Below are positions 58,698-64,000 of a stretch of 64,000 bases of DNA, one piece after another. This DNA is from a virus: the IMG/VR virus record IMGVR_UViG_3300013093_000019, positions 87,370 through 151,369 of that record; one strand, given 5' to 3'. The notes under the pieces are model-generated. The model saw only the letters and a program-made list of their open reading frames with translations, was not told the DNA's origin and ran no database searches. Positions within the stretch are counted from its first letter, which is position 1, and each line of letters starts with the position of its first letter. The translations under genes were made by a program, and so were the position numbers.

Positions 58698-59472
58698 TTA
58701 TTTCCTCTAACGTTGGTGCATAGTTTCCTAAATGCTGTACTGTGACAGCACTAGCATTAATCGCAAAATTAATAGCATCTTGCATACTGTTAGTAGTTAG
58801 GTAGCCGTAGACCAATGCAGATAAAAATGTATCGCCTGCTCCGCATACATCAGCTACTTCGACAGTTTTTGCATTAAACGCAAAATCACCCCATACAACT
58901 CCTTTATCGCCATAGGTAACAATCATGTCAGTGTAATCGCTAGGGTGGCTAGTAAGCTGGCTGTATTCGTGCATATTAATTTTAATAATGCACCCTTCTA
59001 ATTGTGCTAGGTCATGCTTTTTAGTGTCGACAAATATAGGACCATGATAGGCCTTACGAAGATTTTTTATTAGATCGTAACTAACATATCCTTTGTTATA
59101 ATCGCTAATAACAATAGCATCTACATTACCGTTGTTTAAATCATAAGGAATATGATCAAATGGTAACGGAGTAGAAGTAGAGTCAACATCAGATCTCATA
59201 ATATGTTGTTTTGATCGCAAGTCAATATAACGAGTCTTAACGCTTTCTTTTCCTAGCATAGGAACGACAGCACAGCCTAACGCTTCTAAATTGAGTTGTA
59301 CATTAGCAGCCATTCCTGGTTTTTCTTCATCATGTGAAAATTTAAACACAGGTACAGGTGCTTCGGGTGATATGCGGTCTACCGTTCCAAAACGATAAAC
59401 ATCTACACAATCATCTCCGATCAATAATAGTTTGAAGTGTTTTCGTTGTTGAGTATTCACCGAGTCGTTCAT
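58690..59472 (-). CDS. PfkB/RfaE-type sugar kinase
   Basis: A 260-residue ribokinase-fold kinase like the N-terminal half of HldE (heptose-7-phosphate kinase). Motifs: LLLIGDDCVDVYRFG (about 15-29), ISPEAPVPVF (about 34-43), KPGMAANVQLNLEALG (about 51-66), DAIVISDYNKGYVS (about 119-132) and the anion hole/catalytic VADVCGAGDTFLSAL (about 206-220). The partner nucleotidyltransferase is the preceding gene; the two overlap by 62 bases. In bacteria the same two activities make ADP-heptose. The actual sugar is not known. A shorter start (GTG 59460) is possible. Confidence 0.82.
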   Translation of the reverse strand: MNDSVNTQQRKHFKLLLIGDDCVDVYRFGTVDRISPEAPVPVFKFSHDEEKPGMAANVQLNLEALGCAVVPMLGKESVKTRYIDLRSKQHIMRSDVDSTSTPLPFDHIPYDLNNGNVDAIVISDYNKGYVSYDLIKNLRKAYHGPIFVDTKKHDLAQLEGCIIKINMHEYSQLTSHPSDYTDMIVTYGDKGVVWGDFAFNAKTVEVADVCGAGDTFLSALVYGYLTTNSMQDAINFAINASAVTVQHLGNYAPTLEEING

Positions 59473-59812
59473 AATAAATTACTTCTGGTACATAAGTTTC
59501 ACCAATTACACTACGACCTTTGTAGTCGCTACCTTTGACCATAATGTCTGGTTTAAAGATTTGAATAATTTCTATAAGTTCTTCTTGGCTATCAAACATC
59601 AAAACTTGATCTACTGATCGTAACTGTTCTAAATGATATTTGCGATCGTATTGATTTACGATAGGACGATTTTCGCCTTTAAGTTCTTTAACCCTACGGT
59701 CTGTGTCAATACACACAAGTAGATAGTCTCCTAGGCTACGTGCTGTGTTTAGCATTCTGATATGTCCTTGATGTAGGATATCAAATGTGCCGTTGACAAT
59801 TATCTTCTTCAT
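59411..59812 (-). CDS. RfaE/TagD-type nucleotidyltransferase
   Basis: A 133-residue cytidylyltransferase-fold enzyme: NGTFDILHQGHIRML (about 7-21) has the HxGH motif, SLGDYLLVCIDTDRRVKELK (about 26-45) and RPIVNQYDRKYHLEQLRSVD (about 49-68) are typical, and KGSDYKGRSVIG (about 93-104) is a signature of HldE domain II. It would activate a sugar phosphate with a nucleotide. With the PfkB-type kinase it makes a split HldE-like pair. ATGA overlap with the gene before it. Confidence 0.85.
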   Translation of the reverse strand: MKKIIVNGTFDILHQGHIRMLNTARSLGDYLLVCIDTDRRVKELKGENRPIVNQYDRKYHLEQLRSVDQVLMFDSQEELIEIIQIFKPDIMVKGSDYKGRSVIGETYVPEVIYYERLGEYSTTKTLQTIIDRR

Positions 59813-60030
59813 ATGATGCGACCAAGTCCTAGATAGATTAGGGTTTCCAGTTCAGCTTGGTAATCTTTGCCCAGTCTACGTTTTTGGTAAATGGATTCTA
59901 GCACTTCTTTGCCATCACCATAGTCCATAACACCCGAGCCACGTGACTCTAATTCTTCAATTAGATCGTCTGTGTCAAAATCTGCTAAGTCAACATCAAC
60001 TTCGACTTCTGTGTAAATTGTTTTATACAT
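59809..60030 (-). CDS. Small acidic protein, function unknown
   Basis: 73 residues, starting MYKTIYTEVEVDVDLADFDT followed by DDLIEELESRG, a beta strand then acidic helix conserved among T4-like aquatic phages. The C-terminal half is RLGKDYQAELETLIYLGLGR. No catalytic motif. One base separates it from the cupin gene; ATGA overlap with the nucleotidyltransferase gene. Confidence 0.68.
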   Translation of the reverse strand: MYKTIYTEVEVDVDLADFDTDDLIEELESRGSGVMDYGDGKEVLESIYQKRRLGKDYQAELETLIYLGLGRII

Positions 60031-60031
60031 A

Positions 60032-60394
60032 CTACCCTTTCTGGCTATCGCCTGGAATTACACGATAATTGTCTTCTACACTATCAGGGGTACTAACTTC
60101 GATAACTGTTCCTGCTTCAACACAGATAAGTTGATGTGGCATACATGGCGGAATGTGCCACACTGTGCCAACACCTATTTCCCAATCATGTGTTTCGGCA
60201 GTCTTGGTATCGATCCAGCGGACAATAAATCTGCCAGATTGTACATACCAAGTTTCATCTTTGTCTTTATGGAAGTGCATACTAAACTTTGCACCTTTGT
60301 TAAAGTTCATTAACTTGCCACAGTATTGATCAGTGCTAGCCCAGATAAATTCTGAGCCCCACCCCTTAGGAACAAAACCTTCTAATCTTGTCAT
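60032..60394 (-). CDS. Cupin, mannose-6-phosphate isomerase type II-like
   Basis: 120 residues from the ATG at 60392-60394, which overlaps the phosphoribosyltransferase stop (ATGA). A single cupin domain with GWGSEFIWA (about 11-19), metal-ligand motif FSMHFHKDKDETWYVQSG (about 36-53) and the second motif HIPPCMPHQLI (about 84-94). This matches the C-terminal cupin of mannose-1-phosphate guanylyltransferase/mannose-6-phosphate isomerase proteins. It probably acts on a sugar phosphate in the same pathway as kinase and nucleotidyltransferase. Confidence 0.8.
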   Translation of the reverse strand: MTRLEGFVPKGWGSEFIWASTDQYCGKLMNFNKGAKFSMHFHKDKDETWYVQSGRFIVRWIDTKTAETHDWEIGVGTVWHIPPCMPHQLICVEAGTVIEVSTPDSVEDNYRVIPGDSQKG

Positions 60395-60888
60395 TTCTTC
60401 CACCAATTCTCGTAAGGGAATTCAATCCAGACATCTTCGTCTGCTTTGTTAATTTCCATACCAACAAAGTCCATACTAACCTTAGACTTACTTGATAAGT
60501 TATCCACAACGACTGCAAATTTAACATTTCCGTTCCAAACCTTTTCCCATACTTCACTAGACGGATGAGCACTATTTTGCCAATCGTTCATCAACCAATT
60601 AAATGTAGCACCTGTGTCGTTGATGTCATCGACTACTAAGATATTAACTCCATCAAACGCATCACTAGCCATACCTAGATTACTAACGCAATCACCGCCA
60701 TCTCGCAAACTGATGTCTAAACTGTTCATTTTAACATCTAGCCAATGGCTAAGGAAAACGGCAGGAATTAACCCACCGCGAGTAAGTCCTACAACATAGT
60801 CTGGAGTCCATCCGCTATGATGTATTTCTCTACAAATATTGCTAATTAAATTTTCATAATCACTATATGCTATTACTTGCTTGTTCAC
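60391..60888 (-). CDS. Purine-type phosphoribosyltransferase
   Basis: 165 residues starting at GTG with AAGGA about 7 bases upstream. Type I PRTase fold: DYVVGLTRGGLIPAVFLSHW (about 30-49) and the PRPP-binding loop NILVVDDINDTGAT (about 81-94). The insert between them and the C-terminal region resemble xanthine/hypoxanthine-guanine enzymes. Could salvage purines or form a nucleotide from a modified base. Its start overlaps the cupin gene by 26 bases. Confidence 0.82.
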   Translation of the reverse strand: MNKQVIAYSDYENLISNICREIHHSGWTPDYVVGLTRGGLIPAVFLSHWLDVKMNSLDISLRDGGDCVSNLGMASDAFDGVNILVVDDINDTGATFNWLMNDWQNSAHPSSEVWEKVWNGNVKFAVVVDNLSSKSKVSMDFVGMEINKADEDVWIEFPYENWWKK

Positions 60889-61345
60889 GGCGATCCTTTA
60901 AATATTTTTCGTTATGAATCCATTTGTTGCTGACTAAAAATCCCCATTCACGCACTTTCTTCAAAGGCATAAACAAAGTCCATGCTGTAACACCTGGCTT
61001 TAATTCAATACGGTGATAGCTATTAGGCTTACAAATACGGAAGTGACCTGGACCACGCCAATATCGTATTTCATTAATTTTTTCACCTATCGTGTTAAAG
61101 ACAGGAACCCATTCGTAATAACCGCCCTTCAAAATAAAAGTGCAATAGCCCCAAGGATGATCATGAACATCGTCTGGGTCGCCTTTTAGGAATTTGTGTA
61201 GGAATACGTTAAAGGGAAAATTTTCACGGTCTTTTAAAAATAGATAGTAGCGTTCTAGATAAGGCTCGTTGCATAGTCGATCTAGAATGATACGCTTGCG
61301 TCCTATACTATCTAACCAATTAAGGAATTTGTCTGTCAATGTCAT
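60863..61345 (-). CDS. Cupin-fold phage protein
   Basis: 160 residues from the ATG at 61343-61345 (CAGGAG 5 bases upstream); an ATG 21 bases farther lacks a site. The core FPFNVFLHKFLKGDPDDVHD (about 43-62) with HDHPWGYCTFILKGGYYEW (about 61-79) and HFRICKPNSYHRIEL (about 101-115) provides the His ligands of a cupin. This DxHDHPWxFxSxxLxGxYxE type occurs widely in phages and is often called a cysteine-dioxygenase-like cupin. Substrate unknown. Confidence 0.78.
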   Translation of the reverse strand: MTLTDKFLNWLDSIGRKRIILDRLCNEPYLERYYLFLKDRENFPFNVFLHKFLKGDPDDVHDHPWGYCTFILKGGYYEWVPVFNTIGEKINEIRYWRGPGHFRICKPNSYHRIELKPGVTAWTLFMPLKKVREWGFLVSNKWIHNEKYLKDRREQASNSI

Positions 61346-61553
61346 CTTGGCTCCTGCAAAGTTCATAAGTTATTTTAAACTGTTCCCAAGACTTTTGTAA
61401 AGCTGGAAATTTGTCACACATGCGTCCTAAACGGATTGGATCTACTTTAAATTCATTAAGCCAAACATTCTGTTGATCTATTGAAGTTATGTAAGTAACC
61501 GCTGAACCGCCGTTCTGGATAACATGTGTATCTCTTGGATCAAAAATAGCCAT
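61320..61553 (-). CDS. Small conserved protein, function unknown
   Basis: 77 residues, beginning MAIFDPRDTHVIQNGGSAVT, then WLNEFKVDPIRLGRMCDKFP (about 31-50) and a helical end with LQKSWEQFKITYEL. No family recognised. The ATG overlaps the previous stop (TAATG), and the 3' end overlaps the cupin gene by 26 bases. Confidence 0.65.
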   Translation of the reverse strand: MAIFDPRDTHVIQNGGSAVTYITSIDQQNVWLNEFKVDPIRLGRMCDKFPALQKSWEQFKITYELCRSQDDIDRQIP

Positions 61554-61915
61554 TATGCCTTTAATGTTTCCATCGTGATAATTTTGCCAATTTGTGCACC
61601 AAGGTCTTGGTCATCGGTAATAATATGTAAGCTATTATGATGACGATCACGTTGACGATCATAAAGTGATGTTTCTACAACAAATCCGCCAGTGGCTTTA
61701 TATACTTGGAAACGGATTCCTTTATCGCTGTCTATGCGATTTGACGGACCAATTGATATACTTCCTGCTGACATTTTTTCCTCTAATCGTTGATTATCAA
61801 CTTCCTCTGATACCCATTTGTAAAGCCAACGTTTTACAAAGTTTGATTTCTTTTTAGATTTTCTTGATGGCATGTATGCGCTTTCATCTACTGCCACTGC
61901 ATAACCGTTTGACAT
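61553..61915 (-). CDS. Conserved phage protein, function unknown
   Basis: 120 residues. A short N-terminus MSNGYAVAVDESAYMPSRKS is followed by a Lys-rich stretch with FVKRWLYKWVSEE, then a beta-rich C-terminal half (GIRFQVYKATGGFVVETSLY). The basic-to-acidic transition and beta hairpin could suit a small nucleic-acid-binding or adaptor protein, but nothing specific is recognised. One-base overlap with both neighbours (TAATG). Confidence 0.68.
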   Translation of the reverse strand: MSNGYAVAVDESAYMPSRKSKKKSNFVKRWLYKWVSEEVDNQRLEEKMSAGSISIGPSNRIDSDKGIRFQVYKATGGFVVETSLYDRQRDRHHNSLHIITDDQDLGAQIGKIITMETLKA

Positions 61916-62142
61916 TATTTTTTTCCTATCTGTAATTTACGTAGTTGAGATTTTATATCTGCTAAATCTTGTTTGAGACTTTCGTTTAGATTTTTTTCTA
62001 CGAGCAATTCATCTTTGAGTTCGCTGTCTAATTCTTTTAATAGTCGTGCTTTGTATTTGCGTTCACTTTCCCAGTGCCAATTGTGTCCAATCAGCATGCC
62101 GAGTCCTAGCACAACAAATAAAAGAATTACGTCACCTGTCAT
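61915..62142 (-). CDS. Small membrane-anchored coiled-coil protein
   Basis: 75 residues. A single N-terminal membrane helix (GDVILLFVVLGLGMLIGHNW, about 3-22) is followed by a charged coiled coil to the end (KARLLKELDSELKDELLVEK...). The N-in/coiled-coil-out plan is like inner-membrane spanins or phage membrane tethers. No overlapping outer spanin lipobox gene is visible next to it, so a spanin role is not supported. ATGA overlap with folE. Confidence 0.65.
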   Translation of the reverse strand: MTGDVILLFVVLGLGMLIGHNWHWESERKYKARLLKELDSELKDELLVEKNLNESLKQDLADIKSQLRKLQIGKK

Positions 62143-62903
62143 TTTGTAGCAAACTCCTGTTGTAGTTTGATGTTGTCAAAAAACTCTTTCTTAGTATCTG
62201 GGTCATCTTTAAATGCACCTGTTAATACGGTAGTTTGAGTTAATGAACTCTTAGCCATAATACCTCTGTTCTCACAGCAACCATGAACAGCTTGAATATA
62301 AACGGCTACGTTTTTTGATCCTGTTGCTGCGGAAATCTCCCTAGCAATATCATTACAAAGTTCCTCCTGGAGAGTTCCTCTTCTAGCACACCACTGGGCG
62401 ATTCTAGTGTATTTTGATAAGCCAATAAGCCTATCAGCGGCAATGATACCAATGTAAGCAACACCAGCAACGGGCTGATGATGATGACTACACATGCTAC
62501 GCAACTCACTACGAACCACGAGCATACCTTTGTAGCCATCTTCGACTTCATTTGGGAAACTTGTTGCATCTGGTGCTGGGTCATATCTGCCTGCCATTAT
62601 CTCGTTAAAATACATTTTAGCCAAACGTTTAGCGGTACCTTGGCTATTAGGATCAGTGTTTCTATCAATAAGCAAAGTATCTAATACTTTTTCAAATGCT
62701 TCAGTTGCTTCTTTGATTAGGATTGTTTTGTCTTCTTCTGAAACATAATCGCTAATGTTGTCGCCTGCCCAAAAACGCTTACCTTCACGTTTCATTCTAG
62801 CACGAATGACATCTGCTAGATTCGATTCTTTGTAGCCTTTATCGCTCATATTGTCAGCGCCGTTGATCACGTTCTGTAGATCTTCTGTTGTAAATGTTGT
62901 CAA
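62139..62903 (-). CDS. folE: GTP cyclohydrolase I, FolE
   Basis: A 254-residue T-fold enzyme that converts GTP to 7,8-dihydroneopterin triphosphate, the shared first step of folate and 7-deazaguanine synthesis. Motifs: DPNSQGTAKRLAKMY (about 82-96), SMCSHHHQPVAGVAYIG (about 135-151) with zinc ligands, IGLSKYTRIAQWCARR (about 158-173) and HGCCENRGI (about 208-216). The start is TTG (62901-62903) with CGGAG 8 bases before it; no ATG is near. A sigma70-type promoter at 62944-62972 drives it. QueE downstream suggests deazaguanine synthesis. Confidence 0.92.
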   Translation of the reverse strand: MTTFTTEDLQNVINGADNMSDKGYKESNLADVIRARMKREGKRFWAGDNISDYVSEEDKTILIKEATEAFEKVLDTLLIDRNTDPNSQGTAKRLAKMYFNEIMAGRYDPAPDATSFPNEVEDGYKGMLVVRSELRSMCSHHHQPVAGVAYIGIIAADRLIGLSKYTRIAQWCARRGTLQEELCNDIAREISAATGSKNVAVYIQAVHGCCENRGIMAKSSLTQTTVLTGAFKDDPDTKKEFFDNIKLQQEFATK

Positions 62904-62943
62904 TTATTATTCTCCGAGTTAATGACGTGGATGTCTTTAAGTT

Positions 62944-62972
62944 ATTTTACTTGATTATTTAGGCTCTGTCAA
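62944..62972 (-). promoter_or_regulatory. Sigma70-type promoter before folE
   Basis: Minus strand: TTGACA (62967-62972), 17-base spacer, TAAAAT (62944-62949), about 40 bases before the TTG start. It overlaps the end of the dehydrogenase gene. Confidence 0.65.
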
Positions 62973-63758
62973 TCTTAACAGAGTATTTTTCTTGACGGCT
63001 GTGTCCAAAACATTCATTGGTACACTAAGTTTTTCTGCATATTTTAATAATGCCGCAGTGTCTTTTGGAAAACACGCACCGCCAAATCCGTATGCACCAT
63101 CTGGGCCTGGAACTTTCATATGGCTACGTCCAATTCGCTCATCAAATGACGTCATCCTAACAATGCGATCATAGTCCAACCCTGCGGCATCTGCTAGTTG
63201 TTTAAATTCGTTCATGTAAATCACCTTGGTAGCCAAAAATGTATTGATTAGATATTTGGCCATCGCGGCTTCACCAATTGAACAATGTTGTACGCCTTGT
63301 AAATCTGGTAATGATGATTTAATAATACGTTCTGCTTCGTATCTGTATGCTTGTACACTTCCGCCAATAATAGAGAATTGTTGTCTAGCATAATCTTGTA
63401 CAGCATTGGCCGCTGTTAAAAACTCTGGAACATGCACAAGATTTTTATACTGCTTGTTCAATCTTTCATATACATCTGGTGGTGCTGTACATTTACTGAT
63501 AATTACACCATCGTAATCTTTTAAACGTTCTAAAACGCTTTCTAAGATGCTAGTATCGCAACTTCCGTCATCTGACATAGGACTGGGGACGCACACAAAT
63601 ACGCCCTCGCAGTTCATAATGTCGTCATAAGTTCCTGTAGTTTTATTAGGATCTTGATCTATCAATACTAGGCGTGTTACACCACTTCCTGAAAAAGAAT
63701 CTCTAATTGCATTACCTACAAAACCTACTCCTATGATACCTATACTGCTAAAATACAT
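62955..63758 (-). CDS. Nucleotide-sugar dehydrogenase (UDP-glucose/GDP-mannose dehydrogenase family)
   Basis: A 267-residue protein. N-terminal Rossmann motif IGIIGVGFVGNAI (about 6-18), then GVFVCVPSP (about 52-60), SKCTAPPDVYERL (about 88-100), PEFLTAANAVQDY (about 110-122), KYLINTFLATKVIYMNEF (about 168-185) and the catalytic-Cys loop GFGGACFPKDTAAL (about 224-237). Shorter than typical UGDs (about 390-440) because the C-terminal UDP-binding domain is missing, so it may act as a one-domain variant or on another substrate. One-base overlap with the gene before it. Confidence 0.82.
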   Translation of the reverse strand: MYFSSIGIIGVGFVGNAIRDSFSGSGVTRLVLIDQDPNKTTGTYDDIMNCEGVFVCVPSPMSDDGSCDTSILESVLERLKDYDGVIISKCTAPPDVYERLNKQYKNLVHVPEFLTAANAVQDYARQQFSIIGGSVQAYRYEAERIIKSSLPDLQGVQHCSIGEAAMAKYLINTFLATKVIYMNEFKQLADAAGLDYDRIVRMTSFDERIGRSHMKVPGPDGAYGFGGACFPKDTAALLKYAEKLSVPMNVLDTAVKKNTLLRLTEPK

Positions 63759-64000
63759 TACTTGATCCTATCTAGTAAAACATCAGCACTGAAGAATTGA
63801 TTAGTTAGGTCTAATGTTTGTTTTCTAAGTTGGGGTAAGAACTTTTCATAATTATCCATGTACTGGATTATCTTTCCACACAGTTCTGGGCGATGGACGG
63901 TGTATGCTTCAAATGATTCTGTCCATTCACTAGGATACTTAAATGTGTCGTAATACATTTCTGTATAACTTAGTCTATCTGGAACCATTGGAATAGCATC
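63758..64000 (-). CDS. C-terminal part of a gene running off the right edge, possibly a glycosyltransferase
   Basis: 80 residues are visible and the frame is open to the last base (...DAIPMVPDRLSYTEMYYDTF). Internal ATGs exist, but the frame continues upstream with PMVPDRLSY-like sequence, which I take as coding. VPDRLSYTEMYYDTFKYPSE with a C-terminal FFSADVLLDRI resembles C-termini of phage glycosyltransferases, from memory of the pattern only. Coupled to the nucleotide-sugar dehydrogenase, which would supply a sugar donor. Confidence 0.55.
   Translation of the reverse strand, partial: DAIPMVPDRLSYTEMYYDTFKYPSEWTESFEAYTVHRPELCGKIIQYMDNYEKFLPQLRKQTLDLTNQFFSADVLLDRIK

Noticed and set aside
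61915-62142. Inner-membrane spanin
   Set aside because: No overlapping or adjacent lipoprotein gene with a lipobox, and no holin or endolysin nearby in the window.

Overview
The window is 64 kb of a large tailed phage of the T4 superfamily (contractile-tail myovirus). Recognisable T4-type proteins are the major capsid protein gp23 (N-terminus only), scaffold gp22, prohead protease gp21, portal gp20, a tape-measure protein, a gp26/gp51-type tail chaperone pair, baseplate gp5, gp25, gp6 and gp48/53-like proteins, recombination nuclease gp46/gp47, late sigma factor gp55 and the 5' nuclease RNase H. The sequence is AT-rich. Accessory genes (HIT protein, FolE, QueE, MoxR/VWA pair, cupins, sugar kinase, nucleotidyltransferase, nucleotide-sugar dehydrogenase) resemble those of aquatic T4-like phages and suggest a Gram-negative host. 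No photosystem gene is present, so nothing points to a cyanobacterial host. The host cannot be named from the sequence.

Layout. (1) 1-7721, minus strand: tape measure, portal, two small core-type proteins, protease, scaffold, capsid. (2) 7801-8891, plus strand: the tail chaperone gene and its -1 frame extension. A T TTT TTC slippery heptamer just before the gp26-type stop would fuse the two, as in lambda G/GT. (3) 8888-15426, minus strand: a Gly-rich protein, a 482-base gene-free stretch full of hairpins, a GIY-YIG nuclease, a methyltransferase, an Hc1-type histone-like protein, gp46, gp47 and gp55. A consensus sigma70-type promoter precedes gp55. (4) 15545-48898, plus strand: baseplate and fibre genes, including a 4558-residue protein with a seven-blade FG-GAP propeller, a collagen-like fibre and four paralogous fibre proteins. 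A strong bidirectional terminator closes the block. (5) 48957-64000, minus strand: tightly packed, mostly overlapping early/accessory genes: conserved small proteins, VWA-metallopeptidase plus MoxR ATPase, RNase H, QueE, HIT, sugar kinase and nucleotidyltransferase, cupins, phosphoribosyltransferase, FolE, nucleotide-sugar dehydrogenase, and a truncated gene at the edge.

How it fits together. Host-type promoters (TTGACA-17/18-TATAAT and close variants) stand before gp55, gp47, the MoxR gene, the VWA gene and folE. They would let host RNA polymerase make the late sigma factor, recombination enzymes and metabolic enzymes early. T4-type late elements (TATAAATA or one-base variants) stand before the chaperone, tape-measure, capsid and other structural genes, where gp55 would act. 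The right arm carries enzymes for GTP-derived 7-deazaguanine chemistry (FolE, QueE) and for activated sugars. Nothing in the window is a confirmed new system. The best-supported unusual features are the predicted frameshift, the hairpin-rich noncoding region, the giant protein with a propeller, the two start-site hairpins and the enlarged late sigma factor.
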